The notes under the pieces were generated by a model. The model saw only the letters and a list, made by a program, of their open reading frames with translations. It searched no databases and was not told the origin of the DNA. A stretch of 28,665 bases of DNA, taken from the IMG/VR virus record IMGVR_UViG_3300028840_000184, positions 1-28,665 of that record; one strand, written 5' to 3'. The position numbers were made by a program, and so were the translations under genes. This DNA is from a virus. How positions within the stretch are numbered: the stretch's first letter is position 1; every line of letters starts with the position of its first letter. Positions 12,639-21,380 of this stretch are shown piece after piece.

Positions 12639-13207
12639 TAGTAGTCAATGTATCCGTCTCTGTACTTGTCCTGTAAACTTCGTGACCTGTATCTGTTTCC
12701 AAGGAAGATGCCTGTTGAATAGACATCTTTCTCTGGTCTTATCACATCAAGTCCAGAATCTGGTGATTGGTAAGCAGGATAATCTGATGCATTTTCGCAC
12801 AGGAATCTGACCAATCGCTCTGTGTACCATTCAGCCTTGTCACGATATTTCTGACTGATGAAATTGATTTCATCCAAGGAAGATGTGCTTGCGTTTTCAG
12901 ATGACTGCTGCATCAAGCCTTTATTCAAGAACTTGTATGAAATAGCTGTTGGTGCTTCGCTTTCAATCCAATATCGCAGACATGGTTGAATGTAGTCATC
13001 CAACAATGTTTGGTTTGCAGTTGTCAAGCTGTTGCCAATGATCTGTGTCTTGATTTCATCGTACAATGTACTGCCTAATTTTGGCTGCACATAGATGTCC
13101 TGGCACATGATGATGACAGGACGAAGATACTTGAAGTCAATATTCTCGTGCAGCAATGTGCTGTCCTTCAGATAGCTTTCTGATATGAATAATACAGGTG
13201 TTGCCAT
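12638..13207 (-). CDS. head-tail connector (neck) protein, DUF6712-like
   Basis: The 189-residue protein has the pattern of the DUF6712 neck family: an N-terminal SESYLKDSTLLHENIDFKYL, then VIIMCQDIYVQPKLGSTLYD, TLLDDYIQPCLRYWIESEAP and a C-terminal helix. Located directly after the portal (TGATG overlap), it likely forms the ring between portal and tail. The C-terminal 40 residues are rich in R, Y and D. Confidence 0.72.
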   Translation of the reverse strand: MATPVLFISESYLKDSTLLHENIDFKYLRPVIIMCQDIYVQPKLGSTLYDEIKTQIIGNSLTTANQTLLDDYIQPCLRYWIESEAPTAISYKFLNKGLMQQSSENASTSSLDEINFISQKYRDKAEWYTERLVRFLCENASDYPAYQSPDSGLDVIRPEKDVYSTGIFLGNRYRSRSLQDKYRDGYIDY

Positions 13208-15345
13208 CAGTTTGCTTGCTTAGTAATTAGAACTTGACGCCATTCGTGTCTGCAATGGATTGATTTGCCCCACCATCCACCGCCACGATTCCAGACATTT
13301 CGGCCTTCTTGCATTCCCAATCTTTGGATTTCTTCCAAGGTCCACACTTTGCCTGTGTAATTCGGACCAATTTCTTGGACATCTTCTGAACGCCAATCTG
13401 ATGGTCTGCTTTCACGCAGCAAATCAATGCAGAAATCACGTGATGTTGGAATGGTCAATGATTCGCCTTTCTGCTTCAGTTCTGGCCGTAGGTCATAAAC
13501 GTAACCGATTCCAAATTCTTCTTCCACAGGTTCGATGTCATCAATGATTCTCTTGCCTTCATCAGTCACATCAACAACACGTTGTGTGCTGCCTGCGATT
13601 TCCTTGATTACAATGTTGATGGCATTGGCTTCATTCAATGTCTGAATGGCCGCCATCAGCCTTTCATTGGTGATCTGCAAACTTCTTGCAATTGCAAGGA
13701 ATGGTGTTGATGGTTCCTTTACCAAGATGTCCAGGATTGCTGATTCAATTGGTCCGATTTCGCTGAACCAATATTTCAGACATTCAGATTCACGAATGTG
13801 TGCAGTTTCAAAACTATCAAATTTGAATCTTCGGTCAGCCACAACTTTATGGTCAAAGCTGCCTGTGTTTCGTAGGTATTCAAGAACACGTTCATCATCT
13901 TCTTTGCTATCGGATGATTTGCAGCAGATTCTTTGTGAATTGAATGCAGACACTTCCGGCAATGGTTCACCATTGATGGTTGCCGCTGCTTTCGCAGGTT
14001 CGAACCCGTACAGTTCAACCAAGATTGCAATGGCAGAATTGGCATCCACAACACCTTCCTTCACATTCTGAAGTAGCGTGATGATTCCGCTAACGCCACC
14101 AACACTTCCTTTCAATGCAGCTTGTGCATCCTTGGTTTTACTGTCAACAGATTCTGTTCCTTCTTCTTTTTCTACAGCCGACAATCCAACAGCTTCGCGA
14201 ATTTCATCTTCAGTCATCACAGATATGATGGTGCTTTCAGAGAATTGAACGCTGATTGGTTCCGTGTCGCTGATGGTCAGCCTTCCTTCCAATCCTTGCA
14301 ATGCGGCCAGGTCATTGAATGTGCGCTCAATGAATTGTTGCCTTGCATTGACATACGTGTTCTGAAATAATTCAAAGCTGTCAACCAATTGGTTGCGTGA
14401 ACTGAATATTCCTTCTTCCTTTATTCCGAACAATGCAGGATCACTTATCTGATGGCCTGCATACAATTCCTGTTGAATCGTCTTGTTCAATAGGTCGAAT
14501 CGCTTGTCAAAGTCATTGCTGTTCAGTTGCTGAATTTCAGCAGACCGGTCACGTGAATCGGAAAAGTTCAGAAGAATGCTGTTGGCATTGTCCGTGCCTG
14601 TGAACTTGGCTTTCACCATTCTTTCAATTTCCTGCTGCTCGCTTTCGGTCGGAATGCCAGAATTGAAATTCAAAAGTGTCCCGGCCATGAAACCATTGGA
14701 AATGCCCTTGTTGAAATAGTCACTTACCTTTCTGTCAAGGTCAATGTAATTGATGGCACCAAGATATGATGGCAATGGATAGTATTGACAGTTAGGCTGA
14801 TAGCTTTTTACATACAGCAACTGCTTGCCGCCTGGTTCCTTCCAATTGAATGCTTCTATCTTTTCAACTTCTGGATTGTACTTACTCCAATCATCAGAAT
14901 AGTAGTAACAATAGCCATCATCAGACACACGATACTTTGCGAAGTCTGCGTGATAGATGGCTGCTATCTTTTCACCAATGCTGTCATAGATAACTTCCAG
15001 AGCATAGCCGCCATAAAGTTCCAAGTCATGTGCAACTTTCACCAAGATGTCATCCAAAGATTCATATGGATTCGGATGCTTCACAAACTGCTCCATCTTG
15101 GCCTTCATGACAGTTGTCATTCCATCTGTGTCAATGGACCATCCACGGCCACAAACATAGTCACGTTTACTGTTGATGATGGCATGATGCTTTGCGCTGT
15201 TCCTGTACAATTCCAGAAGAAAGTCAGGATAGCGATTTTTGTATTCGCCTTCAGAGCCATACAGAATCCAATCCTTGCCACGCTGTTCCTTAAATTCTGG
15301 AACAACATTGGCTTCAAAGTTCAATATGCTTAGACTATTCGCCAT
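13207..15345 (-). CDS. portal protein with winged-helix and MuF-like C-terminal extension
   Basis: From ATG at 15345 the protein has 712 residues (a GTG at 15369 would add eight). The N-terminal 390 residues have portal features: YRNSAKHHAIINSKRDYVCG, the segment VAHDLELYGGYALEVIYD, and GHQISDPALFGIKEEGIFSS. After an acidic linker, residues about 545-620 (FLAIARSLQITNERLMAAIQ and on to VTDEGKRII) resemble a winged helix. The last 70 residues (YTGKVWTLEEIQRLGMQEGR, WNRGGGWW, HCRHEWRQ) resemble the C-terminal zinc-type tail of MuF/minor head proteins. So portal and internal head-protein parts appear fused. At 712 residues it is longer than the common 400-550. Confidence 0.82.
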   Translation of the reverse strand: MANSLSILNFEANVVPEFKEQRGKDWILYGSEGEYKNRYPDFLLELYRNSAKHHAIINSKRDYVCGRGWSIDTDGMTTVMKAKMEQFVKHPNPYESLDDILVKVAHDLELYGGYALEVIYDSIGEKIAAIYHADFAKYRVSDDGYCYYYSDDWSKYNPEVEKIEAFNWKEPGGKQLLYVKSYQPNCQYYPLPSYLGAINYIDLDRKVSDYFNKGISNGFMAGTLLNFNSGIPTESEQQEIERMVKAKFTGTDNANSILLNFSDSRDRSAEIQQLNSNDFDKRFDLLNKTIQQELYAGHQISDPALFGIKEEGIFSSRNQLVDSFELFQNTYVNARQQFIERTFNDLAALQGLEGRLTISDTEPISVQFSESTIISVMTEDEIREAVGLSAVEKEEGTESVDSKTKDAQAALKGSVGGVSGIITLLQNVKEGVVDANSAIAILVELYGFEPAKAAATINGEPLPEVSAFNSQRICCKSSDSKEDDERVLEYLRNTGSFDHKVVADRRFKFDSFETAHIRESECLKYWFSEIGPIESAILDILVKEPSTPFLAIARSLQITNERLMAAIQTLNEANAINIVIKEIAGSTQRVVDVTDEGKRIIDDIEPVEEEFGIGYVYDLRPELKQKGESLTIPTSRDFCIDLLRESRPSDWRSEDVQEIGPNYTGKVWTLEEIQRLGMQEGRNVWNRGGGWWGKSIHCRHEWRQVLITKQAN

Positions 15346-15727
15346 AGACTGTGTATGTTTGGTTGCCACCTGTGTACACTTCAGATGGTGCAGGTGTGCC
15401 GATGACCTTCACAATTCCCTGTTCCAATAAGGCCAGACCTGTTGGATCAAGGTTTGATGATGAACTGTTGGCATAGATATAATAACGCCATTGGCCATCA
15501 TTGCCCAACTTCACTTCACCCGCTGTTGGTGTTGGTGTTCCGCTTCCAACTTCCGTGATTTCGAACTTGTTGAATCTGTTCGGAAATGTTGATGTGTCCT
15601 GTGCCACGCAATATTGCACACCTTCTGTTGTGTCACTTCGCAATTCGAAAAGATAGTAAGTTGCTGTGCCATACTCGGATAAGGTCACAGCCACTTCATT
15701 AGCCGTATTTCGTTCGATGTTTATCAA
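15335..15727 (-). CDS. virion-associated beta protein, TTG start
   Basis: The 130-residue protein begins MINIERNTANEVAVTLSEYG and reads as strands throughout, ending YTGGNQTYTVYGE. The N-terminal pattern N-E-V-x-x-TLSE followed by YYLFEL is one I associate with small structural proteins of Bacteroidota phages. The start is TTG at 15727, overlapping the upstream stop as TTGA, since no ATG is near. It precedes the portal gene. Confidence 0.6.
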   Translation of the reverse strand: MINIERNTANEVAVTLSEYGTATYYLFELRSDTTEGVQYCVAQDTSTFPNRFNKFEITEVGSGTPTPTAGEVKLGNDGQWRYYIYANSSSSNLDPTGLALLEQGIVKVIGTPAPSEVYTGGNQTYTVYGE

Positions 15728-16176
15728 ACTGCAAAAACTACATATTCAATGTCAACATCTGCCGTGTCCGCTTGTGCACTTATCACATCAATGTCCACGA
15801 ATGCGCTGAATGCACCTGGAGTAGAATCTGCATCCATGCTTCCTGTAGACAGCATGAATGTGGCACCTGCATCAACTTTTACGTCTGCCGTTGCGCCTCC
15901 ACTCTTTTTGAATCTTACCCTTAGGTAGTTGGTGTTGTCCAAGTTTGTTATTCTGATATACTTGATTGAACTTCTGACAAACTTGCCTTGTCCGTTGTCG
16001 CTGTTCAATTCTATCAAATCAATTTCGTTTGAAGAATCAACAGTCATCACCCTTCTGTCAGCTTCTGCAATGTTTTGAATTGTACGAGTATGCGACCCGC
16101 TACGGTCTATCCCCGCAAGGTTTAGACCTTCTGAAATAGTGATTGTTGCCGTACTTGGAGTAACTGTGCTTGCCAT
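15724..16176 (-). CDS. small virion protein of beta structure, unknown role
   Basis: The 150-residue protein starts MASTVTPSTATITISEGLNL and has alternating strands (YIRITNLDNTNYLRVRFKK, DAGATFMLSTGSM, VDIEYVVFAV), like head decoration or tail accessory proteins. The leader contains the TATTTA and AAAGCACAACAACA pattern also found before the scaffold gene. It follows a strong hairpin after the tail-tube gene, so it may begin a new transcript segment. Confidence 0.6.
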   Translation of the reverse strand: MASTVTPSTATITISEGLNLAGIDRSGSHTRTIQNIAEADRRVMTVDSSNEIDLIELNSDNGQGKFVRSSIKYIRITNLDNTNYLRVRFKKSGGATADVKVDAGATFMLSTGSMDADSTPGAFSAFVDIDVISAQADTADVDIEYVVFAV

Positions 16177-16228
16177 TGTTGTTGTGCTTTTCTTTAAATA
16201 GCAAATGGTTCAGATTGTGCCAAAACGC

Positions 16229-16260
16229 AGAAAGGTGCAGCAGTAATGCCACACCTTCCT
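16229..16260 (-). terminator. strong hairpin after tail-tube gene
   Basis: A 14-bp stem with three G-U pairs in the minus transcript closes a 4-base loop (TTAC), followed by CGTTTTGG. It stands alone between the tail-tube gene and the next virion gene. With only four U residues it might be a partial terminator or an RNA 3'-stabilising element. Confidence 0.55.
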
Positions 16261-16282
16261 AACACAGAGAGAGAGAAATTTA

Positions 16283-16822
16283 TTAGTTGCTTACGCTTGC
16301 AATCATGTCTTCAACAGTTCCTGTTGTAGGTGTTAACTTCAAGGACATAGCTGGCTCCATTCCAGAGAATGTCAACGTGTAACCTTGCAGGTCACCGAAT
16401 GCTGTTCCTGTTGCTGCTGTTCCGGCTGTAATTTCAAGACCATTTGACCTTCCAACAACAAACGTGTTTGGTGTTTCATCATTGGTAGTGTACATGATCA
16501 CAACACGATTCTGCGCCAATAGCTTGATTTCGTCACGTGTCGCTGTGGCCAATTTTGGAAGAACAACAGTTACTTCTGGTGCCATGTACACAGTTCCATT
16601 CTGAATGGATGCTGTGATGGTTTCAGTTACCGCTGAAGTTTCCTTCAGTTGCTCATACGATTGGAAGACCAAAGATGCAGATGCAAACGCTGTGATGTCT
16701 CCGTCACTAACTGTTTCACCTAACGATTCGTAATCAGCCAAACTTGCAATGTATAACTTCTTGATGCCACCGATACTGTCGCGGCAAGGCAATGCAAAAT
16801 TTGATGTTAACGGGCAGCTCAT
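16283..16822 (-). CDS. major tail (tube) protein
   Basis: The 179-residue protein begins MSCPLTSNFALPCRDSIGGI and KKLYIASLADYES, then has strand-rich segments (SLVFQSYEQLKETSAV, GTVYMAPEVTVVLPKL, RVVIMYTTNDET, GYTLTFSGMEP). The CRDSIGGIKKLYIA opening and the E-x-T-A beta pattern match tail tube proteins of Bacteroidota siphoviruses. It is bounded by hairpins on both sides (16847-16870 and 16229-16260), as might suit a gene needing high expression. Located directly after the major capsid gene. Confidence 0.72.
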   Translation of the reverse strand: MSCPLTSNFALPCRDSIGGIKKLYIASLADYESLGETVSDGDITAFASASLVFQSYEQLKETSAVTETITASIQNGTVYMAPEVTVVLPKLATATRDEIKLLAQNRVVIMYTTNDETPNTFVVGRSNGLEITAGTAATGTAFGDLQGYTLTFSGMEPAMSLKLTPTTGTVEDMIASVSN

Positions 16823-16846
16823 TTGCTAATTGTTTTTTTTAGTGAT

Positions 16847-16870
16847 GGTGATGGCATTGCTGCCACCACC
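16847..16870 (-). terminator. hairpin with GCAA loop after major capsid gene
   Basis: In the minus-strand transcript a 10-bp stem (one G-U pair) encloses GCAA, a GNRA-type tetraloop. It lies 22 bases after the capsid stop. It is followed by CATCACTAAAAAAAAC rather than U's, so it is not a classical terminator; protection or processing of the capsid mRNA 3' end is an option. Confidence 0.45.
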
Positions 16871-16891
16871 TTTGAATCAATTCAATGCAGA

Positions 16892-17854
16892 TTAAACTGC
16901 TACTTTGCCAACTTGGTCAGGGAATGCAACTTGTGTTCCCATGATAAATTCGCAGGCAACACGGATGCTTCTGTTGTCCTTAGAATACCAAACTTCAAGA
17001 CCTGCATCTGATGTGTCAGTATCAAGATCAAGTCCAAGAACAAGGTTGTTCAAAGATGCACCGTAAACGCCATTCAATCCGGTCAATCCGTTCACACCAA
17101 TCACTTCGATGTTGGTTCCTGGATATACCAATCTGAATGGATCGAAATCAGATGCATAGTTAGCAAGCTGTCCACCTGTTGAAGTCAATCCGCTTCCATC
17201 AAGGATTCCAGCTGCAAGTAGTCTGAATTTGTCAAGGCCTACGAAGATCTTGAAATCTGGCTGTGCTGCTGCTGCTGATGGAGACAATGCGTAAACACGC
17301 TGAACTGCTTCAACCATGTCCGCAACAGTCAATGGTGTTGATAATGTTGATCCATTGTAAGCTGCCACGTTGCAATCTGTGAACGATGCAGCATTCTGAA
17401 GAATACCATCGAACATATCCAAGTTGGTTCCAGAAGTTCCAGAACCATCACCTTGCCAGATGATTTTTTCAATTTCGTCTTGGATTTTCTCAACAAGGTA
17501 GTTGCTGAATACTTCTTCAAATGGCATTGAATCCTGAATTGCTCCAGGTGCCAATTGAGTAGACAGGTAATAGTTCTCCAATTTCTTTGGGCAGAACTCC
17601 ATGTTGATCTTCACGTGCTTTGCATCAATTGTCTGCTGTGTGAATGTCACATCACCATCAGCAGCAAATGAACAAGTTGCACCTGCTTGTGCCATGTTCA
17701 CGTCAACATCCATCAAATTCACAGTTGTTGGTCCTTTAACACCCAACTGCTTTCTCATTAGTTCAGCAGTTCTTCCACCTGCCAATGCCTTGGTCAGCAA
17801 TGGAAATTGCTGCTCGTTTACGAATGGGCTTAATGCCGAAATATCAAATGCCAT
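16892..17854 (-). CDS. major capsid protein
   Basis: The 320-residue protein starts MAFDISALSPFVNEQQFPLL and carries patterns of HK97-fold capsid proteins: VNLMDVDVNMAQAG, KHVKINMEFCPKKLENYYLS, FSNYLVEKIQDEIEKIIWQG (a long spine-like helix with GDGSGT after it), FVGLDKFRLLAAGI, and a closing NRSIRVACEFIMGTQVAFPD. Its place after the protease and scaffold-like genes agrees. No long N-terminal delta domain is visible, consistent with a separate scaffold protein. Confidence 0.85.
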   Translation of the reverse strand: MAFDISALSPFVNEQQFPLLTKALAGGRTAELMRKQLGVKGPTTVNLMDVDVNMAQAGATCSFAADGDVTFTQQTIDAKHVKINMEFCPKKLENYYLSTQLAPGAIQDSMPFEEVFSNYLVEKIQDEIEKIIWQGDGSGTSGTNLDMFDGILQNAASFTDCNVAAYNGSTLSTPLTVADMVEAVQRVYALSPSAAAAQPDFKIFVGLDKFRLLAAGILDGSGLTSTGGQLANYASDFDPFRLVYPGTNIEVIGVNGLTGLNGVYGASLNNLVLGLDLDTDTSDAGLEVWYSKDNRSIRVACEFIMGTQVAFPDQVGKVAV

Positions 17855-17889
17855 GATTTTTGTTTTTTTTTATGGTTTTAATTTCTTGT

Positions 17890-18498
17890 TTACTTCTTCA
17901 ATGCTTTTCTCATCTTCTCCACGATGTCAGCATCAGATGTTGCCTTCGCGAATGGATTGTTGACCTTCTTGGTTGGTTCAACAGATGGTTTTGCCGCCAT
18001 CTTCTCCACGATGTCCGTGATCATGCCAATGGCCTTTTCCATTTCATCGAATCTGGTGTTGATTCCTTCAATCGCTTCAGCACTTGCAAAGTTGTGTGCT
18101 GCAATGACGTCAGCAGCAATGGCCGACATCTTCACGTCAACATCAACTTCTTCTGCTGCCATTTCTTCCTTCTCTTTTTCTTCTGCTTCAACTTCTGCTT
18201 CAGAATCTTCTTCTTCAGCTTCTGGTGCCATCACTTCAACAATGACTGCACCTTCAGTTCTGATGATTGTGCCATCTTCCAATTCATGGTCACCATCTGG
18301 CGCATCAATTTCATTGGCCGCTTCGTCAATTACTTTGACAGATGCGCCAACTTCAACAGCAGGCTCAACACGCACAATGGTGCCATCCACTAATTTGCCA
18401 TCAATGAATGCAGCTTCAACTGTTTCTTCTGCTTCGCTTCCGAATAGAATCTTCTTAATCTCTGGCAATTTGTTGCCCACCAATTCTGAAATGTTCAT
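17890..18498 (-). CDS. acidic scaffold-like protein
   Basis: The 202-residue product has an N-terminal beta part (GKLVDGTIVRVEPAVEVG and a second DGTIIRTEG repeat), a glutamate-rich run (EAEEEDSEAEVEAEEKEKEE, about 91-110), and a C-terminal helical part (DEMEKAIGMITDIVEKMAAK ... MRKALKK). Position between protease and capsid genes plus acidic coiled-coil character suggest a head scaffold. The two DGTI-R repeats are unexplained. Leader TATTTAACAAAAAAGCACAAGC precedes the ATG. Confidence 0.65.
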   Translation of the reverse strand: MNISELVGNKLPEIKKILFGSEAEETVEAAFIDGKLVDGTIVRVEPAVEVGASVKVIDEAANEIDAPDGDHELEDGTIIRTEGAVIVEVMAPEAEEEDSEAEVEAEEKEKEEMAAEEVDVDVKMSAIAADVIAAHNFASAEAIEGINTRFDEMEKAIGMITDIVEKMAAKPSVEPTKKVNNPFAKATSDADIVEKMRKALKK

Positions 18499-18549
18499 GC
18501 TTGTGCTTTTTTGTTAAATAGACATTTGTCTGATGTGTGCCATTTAGCT

Positions 18550-18591
18550 GTTCACGGATGTCATCTGTTCACGATTCGTGAACTTGTGAAC
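18550..18591. repeat. cluster of four GTTCAC/GTGAAC sites with a perfect palindrome
   Basis: GTTCAC occurs at 18550-18555 and 18567-18572 and GTGAAC at 18578-18583 and 18586-18591. The middle two form the perfect 17-base inverted repeat GTTCACGATTCGTGAAC (18567-18583). It fills the 94-bp gap between protease and scaffold genes, so it could be an operator, a processing site or a terminator stem; no U-run follows. Confidence 0.6.
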
Positions 18592-18592
18592 A

Positions 18593-19180
18593 TCATTTCT
18601 GAATGGCATCAATGACTGCTTCAATCACTTCCTGGTCCATTGTCATTTCCTTGTCTTCGCGAAATATGCCTTCAACTGAAAAACCTTTCAGCATATAGCC
18701 ATCTTCTTCCTTGATCTTCTTCCATACTTCATCATTCTCCACACGCATCGAACCGAACCAACTGCCTTGTGGCACATCTTGAAATCCTTCCGGAACACCT
18801 TTCACATCATCGACAATCCATGATTCGAAGATGAACACATCATCCACAGGTGTTTCGTGCATCTCATTGACTGCTTTGGTCAACCCATTCTTCATGAACT
18901 TGTACACGATTTTGCGAATGGTTTCAGCAGTGAACACGACATACCATTCTTTTTCATCCCATCTACGATAGATGGGCAACGATGCGATCATGAACGGACC
19001 GGTTATGATGCGCTTTTCTTCGTCCTTGACTCTGAACTTGTATGGTTCCTTCACTTTGCTGAATGCCATGAAATCACGTTCAATTGCAGGTTCGTCTACT
19101 AAACTGACGAAATCCACGCCACTTTCATCATTGTCATCTATGGTCAAATAGACCAAAGGAATCTTTTTGTCTTTTTCCAT
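18593..19180 (-). CDS. prohead protease, XkdF type (Peptidase_S78_2)
   Basis: The 195-residue protein matches the XkdF family: GVDFVSLVDEPAIERDFMAF (21-40), KRIITGPFMIASLPIYRR (56-73), WYVVFTAETIRKI, NEMHETPVDDVFIFESW (105-121) and PQGSWFGSMRVENDEVWKKI, ending KGFSVEGIF. H108 and one of S120 or S140 are candidate catalytic residues by comparison with phage serine proteases. It would cleave scaffold and/or capsid precursors. It sits just before the scaffold and capsid genes, as usual for the family. Confidence 0.88.
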   Translation of the reverse strand: MEKDKKIPLVYLTIDDNDESGVDFVSLVDEPAIERDFMAFSKVKEPYKFRVKDEEKRIITGPFMIASLPIYRRWDEKEWYVVFTAETIRKIVYKFMKNGLTKAVNEMHETPVDDVFIFESWIVDDVKGVPEGFQDVPQGSWFGSMRVENDEVWKKIKEEDGYMLKGFSVEGIFREDKEMTMDQEVIEAVIDAIQK

Positions 19181-19182
19181 TG

Positions 19183-20796
19183 TTATCCGGTTAGGCCAAA
19201 TGTGGCTTGATTTTGTATTTGCTGAATATTTTCTTGTGATCCCGATAGTTGTGATTCCACGACAAATGCTTGAACAGGTGCCAATTGTGCTGCTTCTGCA
19301 TTTACCAATTCAGTTGTGTTGGTCGTGACAGGTGAAATAGATGGTGCTGATGGTGCTGATGCAGATACTGCTCCTGCACTTGGTCCAGGTGCTGTGTTCA
19401 ATATTTGTGTCGCTTGCACCATAGCCGCAACAACGGAACCAACCATCGATGCAATATAAGCCACCTGCAAGAATGGTGCAGCAGGTCCACCTGCTGATGC
19501 TGCTGCTGTTGCGCCTGCAATTGCTGTTGATATTGCCACAGCCGTGTTGATTGCTAATTCTGCAACTGCAAACGCTTTGGCTGCTTCCACACCTTCTTCA
19601 CCTTGTTGCTCCAAGAATGAAGCAATCTGTCCCAATGCACTTGCAGTTTGTTGTGCTGCCAGGATTTTTGCATTCTTCACTTTTTCCGCTTCAAGTTCAG
19701 CCAATGAAATCTGCTTGGCTGCGTATGCTTGCTGCAATGCAATCATCCTTGCATTGTTCTGAATTTGATCTTCAGTTATGCCTTCATTGTTCGCCTTCAG
19801 AAAATCACGCAACGCTTTCTGATGTTCAGCATATTCATTATCTAAGTCAATACGCTGTTGGTAAAAACTTGCGTATTCTTCGCCATACAAACCTTCGATT
19901 GTGAATATTTCAGCCTGTATTGATGCTTCGTTTCTTTGGTCAAACAATGCCTGTTCTTCTGCTCTCAATGCAGCTGCATTGGTTTTTTGTTCAGAAGTTA
20001 TTCCTGCTATCCTTTCGAGAATATCTTCTTCTTCAGCCAATGCATCAATTTTTGCCGCTTGTGCAGGAATAGATTCTTCATTTATTGCCAATTCTGCTTC
20101 ACGCAAATCGATGCGAGTCTTGGCCAATTTCAATTCCCCGCGCAATTGCTGCTCCAATATCACGGCAATTTTGTCATTGGCTTCTATTCGCTTCTCAATA
20201 TCCAATTCTATGTTGTCGCGAATCTGTCGCTGAACTTCTGCTTCTCGCTGCTTCTGAAGCATAAATTTGCGCTGTTCTGCTTCTGCCAATTGCAGTTCAT
20301 TCCGCATCTTCACAATATTCTCTGCTTGGTCCAATGCGCCATCTGCACCATGCAACAATGCATTCCCAAAGTCTCTGAACTTCTGGATTATGTCATCCAT
20401 GTTCATGTTCTGAATCCCTTGCAATCCATCAACCAAATCTTGAACTGCACCTGCAACATTGCCAAACACAACTTCCAATGTGACCATTGCCGTGCTTAAT
20501 CCATCCGTGATTCTCTGGTTGCTGCGAAGTAGGTCTGCAAGTTTTTCAAAAATCAGAAGAACAACAGACAGCTTGCCGATCATCTTGACAGCATTGCCAA
20601 CTGATCCGCTGAATGATTTCACACCTTTGGATGCACCTTCTGCTCCTTTTTCAGCAGATTTGAATCCGCCTTCCATCTTCTTCTTAAGGTCATCAGTTGT
20701 GGCCTTCAGTTCTTCCATCTGCTGCTTCAAATCATCAATCTCTGATGCAGCATCTCTGGTTTTTACGTCAACTTCAACAGCAATTCTTGTGGCCAT
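19183..20796 (-). CDS. tape measure protein
   Basis: The 537-residue protein starts with a helical part (VKTRDAASEIDDLKQQMEEL, a coiled-coil heptad pattern), a hydrophobic stretch (IGKLSVVLLIFEKLADLL), a long middle of charged coiled coil (about 165-395), and an alanine/glycine-rich segment with hydrophobic helices (AISTAIAGATAAASAGG, YIASMVGSVVAAMVQAT), then a Ser/Pro/Ala linker. This is the usual plan of tape measures. At about 0.15 nm per residue the tail would be near 80 nm. It is placed before the capsid genes, which is unusual. Confidence 0.8.
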   Translation of the reverse strand: MATRIAVEVDVKTRDAASEIDDLKQQMEELKATTDDLKKKMEGGFKSAEKGAEGASKGVKSFSGSVGNAVKMIGKLSVVLLIFEKLADLLRSNQRITDGLSTAMVTLEVVFGNVAGAVQDLVDGLQGIQNMNMDDIIQKFRDFGNALLHGADGALDQAENIVKMRNELQLAEAEQRKFMLQKQREAEVQRQIRDNIELDIEKRIEANDKIAVILEQQLRGELKLAKTRIDLREAELAINEESIPAQAAKIDALAEEEDILERIAGITSEQKTNAAALRAEEQALFDQRNEASIQAEIFTIEGLYGEEYASFYQQRIDLDNEYAEHQKALRDFLKANNEGITEDQIQNNARMIALQQAYAAKQISLAELEAEKVKNAKILAAQQTASALGQIASFLEQQGEEGVEAAKAFAVAELAINTAVAISTAIAGATAAASAGGPAAPFLQVAYIASMVGSVVAAMVQATQILNTAPGPSAGAVSASAPSAPSISPVTTNTTELVNAEAAQLAPVQAFVVESQLSGSQENIQQIQNQATFGLTG

Positions 20797-21377
20797 CAGA
20801 CAGGTATTAAACGGTAATTAACATAAACTGTAATGTCTGCATCACCTGCAGTTGGGTTACCTGTTGGAACCTGCACCAATAGGTCAGCGTTTGCTATCAG
20901 TTGTGTGTCTGTTGCGCCAAATGTACTGTCAATAGCCAACCTTCTGACAGATGTAACGGATGCATTTAAAGCAGATAAACTTACCGCTTGCCTTTCGGTT
21001 GCTCCACTACATATCAACTCAAGACCTACATTGGTCGCATACGGTGCGCCTGGATTGTCAATCTTCACACTTGCAGATACAACTTCTATTGCATAGCCGG
21101 ACACAGCTGACACAATGGTCAATGGTGTGCTGTTCAATGTCAACACATCTGCTGATGCAATGGTCAGTTCAGCACTTCCGCCAATGCAGAAGATACCATT
21201 GTCACCACGTGACCAGATGACATTGTCAGCTTGGTTGATGAACAGTTCACCCTTATAGATGTCTGTCGCTGTCCATGCAGGTGATGGTTGTGTGTGATCA
21301 GTTGATGGTGCCACCGTTGGAACAGTTCCAGATATTGTGGACCTTTTGATCTTAATTCGTGAATCTTGTGTTGCCAT
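20796..21377 (-). CDS. virion appendage/baseplate-associated protein
   Basis: The 193-residue protein begins SRIKIKRSTISGTVPTVAPS and has the segment WTATDIYKGELFINQADNVI, a pattern I associate with N-terminal domains of phage tail-fibre or appendage proteins in which a display of repeats follows. The remainder is beta-rich (LTIASADVLTLNSTPL, SGYAIEVVSASV, DITVYVNYRLIPV). Tail-tip attachment is likely by context, between a large tail protein and the tape measure. Confidence 0.6.
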   Translation of the reverse strand: MATQDSRIKIKRSTISGTVPTVAPSTDHTQPSPAWTATDIYKGELFINQADNVIWSRGDNGIFCIGGSAELTIASADVLTLNSTPLTIVSAVSGYAIEVVSASVKIDNPGAPYATNVGLELICSGATERQAVSLSALNASVTSVRRLAIDSTFGATDTQLIANADLLVQVPTGNPTAGDADITVYVNYRLIPV

Positions 21378-21380
21378 TGA

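Noticed and set aside
14785-15333. Long plus-strand frames, such as this one of 182 codons and another at 9653-10189
   Set aside because: They lie opposite clear minus-strand genes, are rich in cysteine, phenylalanine and histidine in an unnatural way, and show no family patterns; they are shadows of the genes on the other strand.
16261-16278. Plus-strand copy of the purine leader (AACACAGAGAGAGAGAAA)
   Set aside because: No open frame follows it on the plus strand; it is only the space after the tail-tube stop. It may be chance or a remnant of an inverted segment.
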